Assembly: GCA_945860375.1 (NCBI GenBank)
Contig: CAMAQR010000096.1
Coordinates: forward strand, 1 to 8,377
From: Pseudorhodobacter antarcticus
GTDB taxonomy: Bacteria; Pseudomonadota; Alphaproteobacteria; Rhodobacterales; Rhodobacteraceae
DNA length: 8,377 bases
Reading direction: 5' to 3'
Shown: positions 1 to 7,190 of the stretch, piece by piece
How the letters are laid out: each line of letters begins with the position of its first letter
Numbering within the stretch: the stretch's first letter is position 1
Program-made: the position numbers and the translations under genes
The notes under the pieces: model-generated
Database searches by the model: none
The model's input: the letters and a program-made list of their open reading frames with translations, nothing else
What the model was told of the DNA's origin: nothing

Positions 1-1142
1 TCCTCGGCGCACAACAAGCGTTCGCCGCTGACCTCGCTTCGCAGGAACTGCGCACCGTGGGTCTGTCGGTGACCGTGCAGGACCGCATTCTGGCGGAGTT
101 CATGGCGGCTTCGGGCGTCAAGTCTGTCTCGGGCAAAGCGGACATCTTCCCGAACACCCAGACCGAACTGCTGTCGGGTTCAACGGCTTACGACTGCTGG
201 GAAACCATCGGTGAGCGTCTGCCGTCGATCACTCAGACCGGTCTTGTTTCGCCAATCGCCACTTCGGCTCTGGCGAACTGGACCGGCGTTGGCGAAAGCT
301 TCGTGAAAGCAGACCCAAAGTGGGATGCCAAGGCGCAGATCGTCGGCCAGATCTACACCGACGAGACGATGACCGCGCTGAACATGGTTCCGACCGTGTA
401 CAACTTCGACTCCATCGGCTATCGCCCCGACCTCGTGTCGGCGGAAGAAGCCTCGATGTGGTCCTCGCTGTTCGACCCCAAGTTCAAGGGCAAGACCGGC
501 CTGAACGTCGACCCGCTGATCGCCTTCGGTCAGGCCGTTATGGCCATGAACGAACTGGGTCTGTCGGAAGTCAAGAACCCGGGCAACCCGGACGCGGCGG
601 CGATTGAAGAAGCAGCCAAGTTCTTGATCGCGAAGAAAAAAGAGGGCCAATTCCGCGCTCTTTGGGGTGACTTCGGCGAACTCGTCAACCTGATGGCTTC
701 GGGCGAAATGATCCTCGCTGACGCTTGGCAGCCGGCTGTTATGGCTGTGAAGGCACAGGGCGTCCAATGCTCTTACGCCACGATGAAGACGGGCTATCGC
801 GGTTGGGCAATCGGCGTTTCGGCGCTGAAATCCTCGCCGAACCTCGACGCAGTGACGGCTTATGCCGATTACTGGCTGTCGGGCGGTCCGGCTGTGGCTG
901 TGTCGGAACAGGGCTACTATTCGCCCAACGACAAGGTCAAAGCCATCATGGCCCCAGAAAAGTATGCCTTCTGGTACGAAGGTGCACCATGGGTTGGCGC
1001 GGAAGACCGCGGCATCAAGGAAGGCGATCTGCGCGACGGCGGTTCCTTGGCGACCCGTGCGGCGAACGTCGCTTACTGGCACCAATGGCCAGACGAGTAC
1101 GACCTGCTGATGACCAAATGGGACGAATTCCTTTCGGCCTGA
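1..1142 (+). CDS. ABC transporter substrate-binding protein, polyamine (PotD/PotF) type; 5' partial
   Basis: This is the periplasmic binding protein of an ABC importer, which captures the solute and delivers it to the membrane permeases. The reading frame is open from the first base (first full codon at position 3), so the true start lies upstream. The first residues, LGAQQAFAADLASQEL, read as the end of a signal peptide with an AFA/AD cleavage site; the GTG at 57 is therefore internal and not the start. The rest has the type 2 periplasmic-binding fold of the spermidine/putrescine group, including the NFDSIGYRPDL stretch followed by a W-x-x-LFDPKFKGK segment and a C-terminal YWHQWPDEYDLLMTKWDEFL. 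About 380 residues are visible. It is followed after 64 bases by its ATPase. The ligand cannot be read from sequence: the family also binds many non-polyamine solutes, and the downstream enzymes suggest a cyclic amide or imide rather than a polyamine. Confidence 0.9.
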   Translation, partial: LGAQQAFAADLASQELRTVGLSVTVQDRILAEFMAASGVKSVSGKADIFPNTQTELLSGSTAYDCWETIGERLPSITQTGLVSPIATSALANWTGVGESFVKADPKWDAKAQIVGQIYTDETMTALNMVPTVYNFDSIGYRPDLVSAEEASMWSSLFDPKFKGKTGLNVDPLIAFGQAVMAMNELGLSEVKNPGNPDAAAIEEAAKFLIAKKKEGQFRALWGDFGELVNLMASGEMILADAWQPAVMAVKAQGVQCSYATMKTGYRGWAIGVSALKSSPNLDAVTAYADYWLSGGPAVAVSEQGYYSPNDKVKAIMAPEKYAFWYEGAPWVGAEDRGIKEGDLRDGGSLATRAANVAYWHQWPDEYDLLMTKWDEFLSA

Positions 1143-1156
1143 TCTGAAAACCCGGA

Positions 1157-1180
1157 CGGTCGGGGTGCAAGCCCCGACCG
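1157..1180 (+). promoter_or_regulatory. Intercistronic hairpin with GCAA tetraloop
   Basis: Bases 1157-1165 (CGGTCGGGG) pair perfectly with 1172-1180 (CCCCGACCG); a further T1166-G1171 wobble closes a GCAA loop at 1167-1170, a GNRA-type tetraloop. No T-run follows and the ATPase gene continues at once, so a full terminator is unlikely. Hairpins directly after binding-protein genes in ABC importer operons are known to protect the upstream mRNA and give more binding protein than ATPase; that role is inferred here. The hairpin also argues against the in-frame GTG at 1165, which would lie inside the stem, as the ATPase start. Confidence 0.7.
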
Positions 1181-1206
1181 GACCAAAGATGCAAGGATAC
1201 CTCTCT

Positions 1207-2307
1207 GTGGCCTACGACCTGCAACTTTCCCATATCGGCAAGGTCTATGACAACGGCACACCCGCCGTCATCGACTTCAACCTTGATGTGGACAAGGGCG
1301 AATTCATCGCCTTTCTTGGGCCGTCAGGCTGTGGCAAGACCACGACGTTGCGCATGATTGCCGGGTTTGAGACGATCACCTCGGGCGATCTGTTGATCCG
1401 GGGCAAACGGATCAACGACCTGTTGCCGGAAAAGCGCCCGACCTCGATGATCTTTCAGAATTACGCGTTGTTCCCGCATATGAACGTACGCCAGAACATC
1501 CGTTTCGGGCTTGATGTCAAAGGCATGGCTGCGGCTGAGGCTGACCGTAAGGTTGACCGCATCATAGAAAAGCTGGGCCTGACCGACGTGGCCAGCATGC
1601 GCCCAAACCGCCTGTCTGGCGGCCAGCGGCAGCGCATAGCACTCGCCCGGTCTTTGGTGGTGGAACCCGATATTCTGTTGCTGGATGAACCCCTCGGCGC
1701 CTTGGACGCCAACCTGCGCAAAAGCATCCAGAACGAATTGAAACTGCTGCAACGCGAACTTGGCATCACTTTTGTTTTCGTCACCCACGCCCAATCCGAG
1801 GCCTTGGCCCTCTCGGACCGCATCGTCGTGATGAACGCGGGCCGCATCGAACAGATCAGCCCACCGCGGGAATTATACACCCGCCCTCAAAGCATTTTCG
1901 TCGCCCGCTTCATCGGGGCGAACACCTTGATCCCCGGCACGGTCAAAGTGTTGGGGGGCGACGTGGTGACACTGGACACCGCGTTTGGGACGCTGAGCGG
2001 CGAACAGCACGCCGGTTTGACCTTGGGCGGTGCGGCCTCGTTGGTGCTGCCTGCGGAAGCGGTTGATGTTCTGCCCGGCACGATTTCGCCCGAAGAGGCG
2101 CGCCGGACCTATGGCACCAATCTGATCCCCTGCAAGATCACGCGGGCGCAGTTGATCGGCCATATCCTGCAAATGGCGGTAGAGCTTCCCAACGGCGATG
2201 TGATTGCGGTTGAGGGCCATTCTGACAAATATCGCGGTCAGTTTGCAGCCGGAGCTGCCGCCTTTGTGGCTTGGCAAGCTGGACGCTCGACCGTGATCAA
2301 GCAATGA
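1207..2307 (+). CDS. ABC transporter ATP-binding protein, PotA type
   Basis: This is the cytoplasmic ATPase that powers import of the solute bound by the preceding gene's product. From the chosen start the protein has 366 residues. The nucleotide-binding domain shows Walker A GPSGCGKTT (residues 38-46), a Q-loop in FQNYALFPHMNV, the signature LSGGQRQR, Walker B ILLLDEPLGALD and the H-loop histidine in VFVTHAQSEAL; a C-terminal TOBE-like region follows, as in PotA/UgpC-type ATPases. The GTG at 1207 is preferred because AAGGA at 1193-1197 sits nine bases upstream and the protein then begins (M)AYDLQLSHIGKVY, a usual beginning for the family. ATG 1189 is a possible longer start. The operon passes straight from this gene to the amidase with a 10-base gap, so the permease genes normally found nearby must lie upstream of the window or elsewhere. 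Confidence 0.93.
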   Translation: MAYDLQLSHIGKVYDNGTPAVIDFNLDVDKGEFIAFLGPSGCGKTTTLRMIAGFETITSGDLLIRGKRINDLLPEKRPTSMIFQNYALFPHMNVRQNIRFGLDVKGMAAAEADRKVDRIIEKLGLTDVASMRPNRLSGGQRQRIALARSLVVEPDILLLDEPLGALDANLRKSIQNELKLLQRELGITFVFVTHAQSEALALSDRIVVMNAGRIEQISPPRELYTRPQSIFVARFIGANTLIPGTVKVLGGDVVTLDTAFGTLSGEQHAGLTLGGAASLVLPAEAVDVLPGTISPEEARRTYGTNLIPCKITRAQLIGHILQMAVELPNGDVIAVEGHSDKYRGQFAAGAAAFVAWQAGRSTVIKQ

Positions 2308-2317
2308 GAGGCCCACG

Positions 2318-3667
2318 ATGCGCGTGACCACAGCCAGCTCCCTTGCCCGCGACCTGCGTAACGGACGATGCGATCCGCTTGATCTGGTGGATCAGGTTTT
2401 CGCCCGCATCGACGCGGTGGGCGACAACGCCATCTTCACCGAAACCCTGCGCCCCCGGGCCGTGGCCGAGGCCCTTGCTGCCCGCTCCCGATTGCGGTCC
2501 GGCAACCCGGTGAGTTTGCTGGACGGCGTTCCAGTGGCGTGGAAGGATTTGTTTGACCTGAAAGGGCGCGTGACCACGGCTGGCTCTGTTGTGCTGGCCT
2601 CAAACCCGCCAGCGGCGCAGGACGCGGCATTGGTCGCGGCTGGGGCGCGGGCCGGGCTGGTGACGGTCGGCGCGCTGAACATGACCGAATTTGCCTTTTC
2701 CGGCATCGGGCTTAACCCGCATTTCGGCACCCCGCGCAACCCCAATGGCACCGGGCCTGCGCGGTCGCCGGGTGGGTCTTCGTCGGCAAGCGGGGTTGTC
2801 GTGGCCAATGACATAGTCCCAATCGCCTTTGGGACGGATACCGGCGGGTCGATCCGCATCCCCGCGGCTTTCAACGGGGTTGTGGGCTACAAGACCTCAA
2901 CCGGGCATTACCCGATGACCGGAGTGTTCCCTTTGTCGCGTACCCTCGATACGCTTGGTCCCTTGGCCCATAGTGTCGAGGATTGCGTGTTGGCGGATGC
3001 TGTCTTGCGGGGTCTGCAAGCGCCTGATGTGCAGGCCGCTTCGGTGGACGCTTTGGATTTCGTCATTCCTGACGCCGTGATGCTGGATAGTCTGTCCCCC
3101 GCCGTCGCAGCAAACTTTGAGGCTGCTGTGGCCCGGCTGGAACTGGCCGGCGCCAGGGTGCGCCGTCTTGCTCTGCCGGAATTGGCTGAGACGCTGGACG
3201 TGATAACCCGCCGCGCCGCTCTGGCCGCAATCGAGGCGTTGGATTTGCATTGGGACCGCCTGCATGGCCCCGACGCCGCCCGGATCGATGCCCGCGTTGT
3301 TCGACGGATCATGGGCGCGGCCAGTGCCAGCGCAGTCGACCTGACGATCCTGCTGCGCGAACGCAAACGGCTGATCGCCGCCGTCGCCGCCCAAATCGGC
3401 GATGCGTTGCTGATTTGTCCGACCACCCCCACGGTTGCCATGCCGATTGCCCCGCTGGAGGATGATCAAGAGGTGTTCTTTCGCCACAACGGACTGACCC
3501 TGCGCAATACATCTTTGGGGAATTTCCTCGATTGGTGCGGGTTGTCGATCCCGAACGGGTTTGATGCCCACCAGATGCCCACAGGGTTCATGATTTCGGC
3601 CCCGCATGGTCGCGACCGGGCGGTTCTTGCCGCAGGTCTTGCCATTGAACAGATTGTCAGAGGATAA
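2318..3667 (+). CDS. Amidase-signature family hydrolase
   Basis: This is a 449-residue cytoplasmic amidase of the GatA/FAAH-type signature family, which hydrolyses a carboxamide to an acid and ammonia (or an amine). The Ser-cisSer-Lys triad can be placed: Lys76 in PVAWKDLFD, Ser154 in the glycine/serine loop SPGGSSSASG, and nucleophile Ser178 in GTDTGGSIRIPAAFNG. The 24-residue gap between the two serines matches the family. The length is normal for a stand-alone amidase, and no GatB or GatC partner is nearby, so a tRNA amidotransferase role is unlikely. The start ATG has GAGAGG at 2306-2311 just upstream, overlapping the stop of the ATPase gene. In this operon it would suit the second hydrolytic step, cutting a linear half-amide made by the imidase-like enzyme encoded downstream. 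Substrate specificity cannot be read from these motifs. Confidence 0.92.
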   Translation: MRVTTASSLARDLRNGRCDPLDLVDQVFARIDAVGDNAIFTETLRPRAVAEALAARSRLRSGNPVSLLDGVPVAWKDLFDLKGRVTTAGSVVLASNPPAAQDAALVAAGARAGLVTVGALNMTEFAFSGIGLNPHFGTPRNPNGTGPARSPGGSSSASGVVVANDIVPIAFGTDTGGSIRIPAAFNGVVGYKTSTGHYPMTGVFPLSRTLDTLGPLAHSVEDCVLADAVLRGLQAPDVQAASVDALDFVIPDAVMLDSLSPAVAANFEAAVARLELAGARVRRLALPELAETLDVITRRAALAAIEALDLHWDRLHGPDAARIDARVVRRIMGAASASAVDLTILLRERKRLIAAVAAQIGDALLICPTTPTVAMPIAPLEDDQEVFFRHNGLTLRNTSLGNFLDWCGLSIPNGFDAHQMPTGFMISAPHGRDRAVLAAGLAIEQIVRG

Positions 3668-3670
3668 TGG

Positions 3671-4849
3671 ATGACTGAAGCCTTCTCGACCTTGTTTTCC
3701 GCGATCAAACTGGGTCCGCTAACCCTTCGCAACCGCATCGCCATGGCCCCGTTGACCCGCCAGATGGCCGATGCCGACGGCACCCCAAATGAAGAAATGG
3801 CCGCATACTACGCCCGCCGTGCGCGCGGTGGGCTGGGCCTGATCATCACGGAAGGCACCTATGAACAGGACGCCTTCCACTCCAAGGCCTATTTGTCGCA
3901 ACCCGGCATCGCCAATGCCAGCCATCAGGCGGGCTGGGCCAAGGTTTTCGACGCGGTGCATCAGCACGATTGCAAGATCATCGTTCAACTGATGCATGGC
4001 GGCCGGGTGTCGGACCCTCGGGTTCTGAACGGCGAGCCCCCCGTCAGTGCCTCGGCCACGCAAAGCGGCGGCTGGTCGCTATATACTGACTCTGACTACG
4101 AAAAAGAAATCCGCGCCATTGATGGCCAATGGAACAAGGTCACTTTCGGCCCCGCCCGCGCCTTGACGATCGAGGAAATCCATCAAGTTGCTGATGGCTT
4201 TGCCGCAGGCGCCAAGCGCGCCGTGGATGCGGGGGCAGACGGGGTCGAGGTGCATGGTGCCAATGGCTATCTGCTGTGGCAGTTCATCAACCCCCAGACC
4301 AACCTGCGCACGGATGAGTTTGGCGGATCACCCGAAAACAACGTGCGTTTCGCCAAGCTGGTGGGCGAGAAGGTGCGCGCCGCCATCGGCCCCGACAAGC
4401 TGATCGTCCTGCGCCTGTCCCAGGATGGCGTGGATGATTTTGTAGGTGCCTGGCCCGGTACTGCCTATGCCGAGGCGATCGGGGTGGCCCTGAAGGGTTC
4501 CGCTTATGATGCGCTGCATTGGGCCAGCTTCAACTATCTGGACAACCGCCAGGCCGACGATGTAACTCCGATGCCCACTGTGCTGCGCAAAGCGTCTGGC
4601 CTGCCAATGATCACTAATGGCGGCATTGCCGACGGCCCGCAGGCCGAGGCAGCACTTTGCAGTGGCGCGGCCGACATGGTGGCGATCGGTCGCCCAATCT
4701 TTGCCCAGCCTGATTGGCCCTATATCGTCCGCTCTGGCGTGCCCTATGACTGGGCGACGTTTGACCGAAAATACGTCGTCCGTCCGCCGCTTGACTACGG
4801 TATCGCCTACCCTTTGGGTCTGACCGACCCGCAGTGGCCCATTATCTGA
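3671..4849 (+). CDS. NADH:flavin oxidoreductase / Old Yellow Enzyme-type ene-reductase
   Basis: This is an FMN-dependent TIM-barrel oxidoreductase of 392 residues. Family marks in order: the N-terminal LGPLTLRNRIAMAPLTR; RARGGLGLIITEGTY; IVQLMHGGR; the active-site motif VEVHGANGYLLWQF with His195 and Asn198, the pair that binds the substrate carbonyl, and Tyr200 at the place of the OYE proton donor; then NLRTDEFGGSPENNVRF; and a C-terminal VAIGRPIFAQPDWP. Known relatives reduce the activated C=C bond of enones, maleimides and similar compounds with NAD(P)H. Only three bases separate it from the amidase stop, with AGAGGA at 3659-3664 as ribosome binding site, so the two genes are probably co-translated. 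The neighbours suggest an unsaturated cyclic imide or lactam as substrate; that is inference. There is no C-terminal FeS/FAD extension, so it is the short form and not the 2,4-dienoyl-CoA reductase type. Confidence 0.93.
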   Translation: MTEAFSTLFSAIKLGPLTLRNRIAMAPLTRQMADADGTPNEEMAAYYARRARGGLGLIITEGTYEQDAFHSKAYLSQPGIANASHQAGWAKVFDAVHQHDCKIIVQLMHGGRVSDPRVLNGEPPVSASATQSGGWSLYTDSDYEKEIRAIDGQWNKVTFGPARALTIEEIHQVADGFAAGAKRAVDAGADGVEVHGANGYLLWQFINPQTNLRTDEFGGSPENNVRFAKLVGEKVRAAIGPDKLIVLRLSQDGVDDFVGAWPGTAYAEAIGVALKGSAYDALHWASFNYLDNRQADDVTPMPTVLRKASGLPMITNGGIADGPQAEAALCSGAADMVAIGRPIFAQPDWPYIVRSGVPYDWATFDRKYVVRPPLDYGIAYPLGLTDPQWPII

Positions 4850-4854
4850 ACACC

Positions 4855-4862
4855 TAAGGAGG
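4855..4862 (+). promoter_or_regulatory. Near-perfect Shine-Dalgarno sequence
   Basis: TAAGGAGG lies seven bases before ATG 4870. It is the longest match to the 16S anti-Shine-Dalgarno sequence seen before any gene of the operon and fixes the start of the deacetylase-family gene. It suggests this enzyme is made in larger amounts than its neighbours. Confidence 0.8.
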
Positions 4863-4869
4863 AACCTTC

Positions 4870-5772
4870 ATGGCTAAAAAGATCTACTGCGCCTTTGGCA
4901 CTGATATCGACTCGGTTGCTGGTTGGATCGGCTCTTACGGCGGCGGAGACTCGCCGTCTGACATCCAGCGGGGCATCTTCGCCACGGAAGTTGGCGTGCC
5001 GCGCCTGCTGCGCCTGTTCAAGAAATACGACTTGAAAACCTCGTTCTTCATCCCCGGCCACAGTCTGGAGACTTTCCCGAAAGAGATGGAGATGATCGTC
5101 AAGGACGGTCACGAGGTTGGCGCGCACGGCTATCTGCACGAGAATCCCATTGCCATGACGCCGACACAGGAAGAAGACGTTCTGGTCAAGTCGATCGAAC
5201 TGATCAAGGGCCTGACCGGCAAAGCCCCGCGCGGCTATGTGGCGCCGTGGTGGGAAATGTCGAACTCGACCGCAGCCCTGCTGCTGAAGCACGGCTTCAC
5301 CTATGACCACAGCCAGGGTTACCGCGACTTCCAGCCCTTCTATGCCAAAGTGGGCGACAGCTGGAACGTGATCGACTATTCCAAGTCGGCCAAGGACTGG
5401 ATGCACCCCCTGAAACACGGGCACGAGATCGACCTCGTCGATATCGCCGCCAACTGGTATGTCGACGACCTGCCGCCGATGATGTTCATGAAGAAGGCCC
5501 CGAACAGCCACGGATTCGTCAATCCGCGTGACATTGAGGAACTCTGGCGCGATCAGTTCGACTGGGTTTACCGTGAGATGGAATATGGTGTTTTCGCCTT
5601 TACCATTCACCCCGACGTGGCTGGCCGCCCGCAGGTTCTGCTGATGCTGGAACGCCTGATCGAGTATATCTCCAAGCATTCTGGCGTCGAATGGGCCCCG
5701 TTCGAGACGATTGCCGACGACTTCCGCAAGCGCTTCCCCTTCGCCGGTGCGGCGCGCCCAGAAGTGATCTGA
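4870..5772 (+). CDS. Polysaccharide deacetylase-family hydrolase, PuuE/cyclic imidase-like
   Basis: This is a 300-residue enzyme with the NodB-homology (polysaccharide deacetylase) fold but no signal peptide, so it is probably cytoplasmic and does not act on cell-wall polymers. Visible motifs: FGTDIDS (Asp12 and Asp14), [15 protein letters not shown] with the H-x3-H pair His86/His90, [10 protein letters not shown] (residues 122-131), the [14 protein letters not shown] stretch, and [12 protein letters not shown] with His247. The last two mark the branch that includes PuuE-type allantoinase and bacterial cyclic imide hydrolase, which open the ring of cyclic amides or imides. The aspartate and paired histidines are expected metal ligands. 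The gene has the strongest ribosome binding site of the operon and is followed by a stable hairpin. With the amidase it could form a ring-opening/half-amide-cleaving pair; a specific substrate is not proven. Confidence 0.88.
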   Translation: MAKKIYCAFGTDIDSVAGWIGSYGGGDSPSDIQRGIFATEVGVPRLLRLFKKYDLKTSFFIPGHSLETFPKEMEMIVKDGHEVGAHGYLHENPIAMTPTQEEDVLVKSIELIKGLTGKAPRGYVAPWWEMSNSTAALLLKHGFTYDHSQGYRDFQPFYAKVGDSWNVIDYSKSAKDWMHPLKHGHEIDLVDIAANWYVDDLPPMMFMKKAPNSHGFVNPRDIEELWRDQFDWVYREMEYGVFAFTIHPDVAGRPQVLLMLERLIEYISKHSGVEWAPFETIADDFRKRFPFAGAARPEVI

Positions 5773-5779
5773 TAAACAA

Positions 5780-5803
5780 CGGGTGTCGGGCAACCGGCAC
5801 CCG
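5780..5803 (+). promoter_or_regulatory. Intercistronic hairpin with GCAA tetraloop
   Basis: CGGGTGTCGG (5780-5789) pairs with CCGGCACCCG (5794-5803) in a 10-base-pair stem with one T-G wobble, closed by the tetraloop GCAA at 5790-5793. It lies eight bases after the stop of the deacetylase-family gene. There is no T-run, and the next gene starts 20 bases later, so it more probably protects the 3' end of the upstream message or reduces read-through than fully terminates. It resembles the hairpin at 1157-1180 in its loop but not in its stem sequence. Confidence 0.65.
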
Positions 5804-5822
5804 CCTTCCGAAAGGGCCCAAG

Positions 5823-6116
5823 ATGTGCAACGCGTGCGGCAACCCCGCTGCTCCCGGCCACTGGACCGAGGCTGGCGCCGACACGCCCGGCGACCGCCTG
5901 CGTGCGCGATTTCATCGGGCTGGCCTGCTGGACAAGGTGCTGCGACCTTACGGCCTGACCGCGCATGACGGCGGTATGGTGCCCGGCATTCAAATGGGCA
6001 CCCTGTCGGGCAACCAGACTATCGTGCCTGACCTCGCATCGCTTTGGGCCGAGGCCGAACGCATGCTGGGCCACCCGATTGACCCTTTAGACCCCGCCTT
6101 CCTGAATGACGACTGA
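5823..6116 (+). CDS. Small hypothetical protein with N-terminal CxxC
   Basis: This encodes a 97-residue cytoplasmic protein that I do not assign to a named family. It begins MCNACGNPAAPGHW, a CxxC near the very N-terminus that could bind metal, followed by an Arg-rich helical stretch (GDRLRARFHRAGLLDKVL), then LTAHDGGMVPGIQMG and a C-terminal half with LASLWAEAERMLGHPIDPLDPAF. There are no further cysteines, no signal peptide and no membrane segment. The start ATG 5823 is chosen because it lies just after the intercistronic hairpin, has GGG (5814-5816) upstream, and starts at the CxxC; the frame is open farther upstream only as an overlap with the preceding gene. Its end overlaps the CobW gene by 11 bases, which implies coupled translation and a linked role, perhaps as a metal acceptor or adaptor for that GTPase. 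That role is inference. Confidence 0.75.
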   Translation: MCNACGNPAAPGHWTEAGADTPGDRLRARFHRAGLLDKVLRPYGLTAHDGGMVPGIQMGTLSGNQTIVPDLASLWAEAERMLGHPIDPLDPAFLNDD

Positions 6117-7092
6117 CTTTGCAGATGGCCGGTTGCGGCTGACGGTGCTGGGCGGCTACCTGGGGTCCGGCAAGACCACCTGGCTGCGCCACCAGTTGCA
6201 TGTTGGCACCTTTGGAGCCGTGCATGTCGTGATAAACGAAGCGGCTGAGACGGCGGTGGATGATGCGCTCCTGAGTGCGGCTTCTGGCCTGACCCTACTG
6301 GCCGGAGGATGCTGCTGCTGCACCGGCAAAGCTGACCTCATCCGCGCCTTGCGTGACCTCTGCGACCAACGCAGCCGGATTTCCGCTGACGCATCCCGCC
6401 TGCAAAGAATCGTGTTGGAAACCAGCGGTTTGGCTGACCCAGGCGCTATTGTCGCTGCGATCCAGGGGGATCCTGTTCTGGTCAACCACATCGTCATTGA
6501 TGAAACCATCGTCGTCGTCGACGCGTTGCACGGACTGGCCCAGCTGCAGACTGAACCTTTGGGCCGCCGGCAGATCGGCGCCGCGGATCGGCTGATCCTG
6601 TCCAAAGGCGATGCGGTGGCCCCAGTCACGCTTACCCTGCTGCGCGCCACTCTGCGCAATCTGAACCCGGCAGCCCCGCAATCCGCCGCAAATCTGGGTG
6701 AAGCCGTCGGCCTGCCTGATTTGCCCGCAGGTGCCGAGGCACCCGCCTTGGCTGTCCTCACCGACGAGGATACCCGCGGCGCAATCTTCCCCACCCGCCT
6801 GATTGTCGACCCCGACATCGACTGGTCAGCCTTCGCCTTGTGGCTGTCGGCCCTGCTACATGCACGCGGCAATGATCTTGTCCGGGTGAAAGGCGTTCTC
6901 CGCACACCAGCCGGCCGCCTGTTGCTGCAAACCGTACGTAAAGTGGTGCAATCCCCCGAAATCCTTCCCGAACGCTCTGGCCCGGGCGAGGACAATACCA
7001 TTGTCTTTCTAGGCCGTGGTTTTCGACCAGAGGATTTACAGAAGTCCCTGCGCCTATTTTCCGGCAAGGCAATCGTTATCGAAAGTCCGTAG
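6106..7092 (+). CDS. CobW/COG0523-family GTPase, putative metallochaperone
   Basis: This is a 328-residue G3E-family P-loop GTPase. The Walker A motif GYLGSGKTTWL lies at residues 17-27, the metal-site motif GGCCCCTG covers Cys69-Cys72 (fitting the family's CxCC), the switch-like LETSGLADPG is at 104-113, and the guanine-specificity motif reads SKGD (166-169) where N/TKxD is usual. The C-terminal half carries LVRVKGVLRTP and ends FLGRGFRPEDLQKSL, fitting the CobW C-terminal domain. The family inserts metal into client enzymes or supports them under metal limitation; members are known beside nitrile hydratase and other amide-processing enzymes. Its start lies inside the preceding gene (11-base overlap). 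As last gene of this catabolic operon it probably serves the metal-dependent deacetylase-family hydrolase; the client and the metal (zinc, iron or cobalt) are inferred, not seen. The region after Walker A, NEAAETAVDDALL, departs from the common NEFGxxxxDxxL form. Confidence 0.9.
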   Translation: MTTDFADGRLRLTVLGGYLGSGKTTWLRHQLHVGTFGAVHVVINEAAETAVDDALLSAASGLTLLAGGCCCCTGKADLIRALRDLCDQRSRISADASRLQRIVLETSGLADPGAIVAAIQGDPVLVNHIVIDETIVVVDALHGLAQLQTEPLGRRQIGAADRLILSKGDAVAPVTLTLLRATLRNLNPAAPQSAANLGEAVGLPDLPAGAEAPALAVLTDEDTRGAIFPTRLIVDPDIDWSAFALWLSALLHARGNDLVRVKGVLRTPAGRLLLQTVRKVVQSPEILPERSGPGEDNTIVFLGRGFRPEDLQKSLRLFSGKAIVIESP

Positions 7093-7190
7093 CGACGTTT
7101 GATCAGAAGCAAAATTAGAAGGGCCAGTCAGAGCACCAGCGCGCCCCGTAGCCTGCGCTGCCTGCGTTTTCCAAACCTGCGCCGCGACAA
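7093..7190. other. Spacer with no recognised gene
   Basis: These 98 bases separate the CobW stop from the IS481-type remnant. I see no convincing terminator: CAGCGC (7137-7142) can pair with GCGCTG (7155-7160) across a 12-base loop, but no T-run follows. On the minus strand a short hydrophobic reading (LALLILLLIKRRYG) is visible in one frame after a stop, too little to call a gene. Confidence 0.4.

Noticed and set aside
57..59. GTG as the start of the binding-protein gene
   Set aside because: The frame is open upstream to the window edge and encodes the end of a signal peptide (AFAAD) directly before it.
180..1085. A 301-codon minus-strand frame opposite the substrate-binding protein gene
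   Set aside because: Shadow frame rich in Arg, His and Val without motifs; the plus-strand protein is a clear binding protein.
1165..1167. GTG as the start of the ATPase gene
   Set aside because: It lies inside the stem-loop at 1157-1180 and lacks a ribosome binding site; GTG 1207 has AAGGA at a good distance.
4807..5793. A 328-codon open frame on the minus strand opposite the deacetylase-family gene
   Set aside because: It mirrors the plus-strand gene, which has clear catalytic motifs and a near-perfect ribosome binding site; long antisense frames are common in G+C-rich DNA and this one shows no recognisable domain.
6156..7112. A 318-codon minus-strand frame opposite the CobW gene
   Set aside because: It is Arg/Ser-rich and domain-free, as expected from a shadow of the third codon positions; the plus strand encodes an obvious P-loop GTPase.
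7137..7160. Possible terminator after the CobW gene
   Set aside because: Only six base pairs with a 12-base loop and no T-run, and it is 45 bases past the stop codon.
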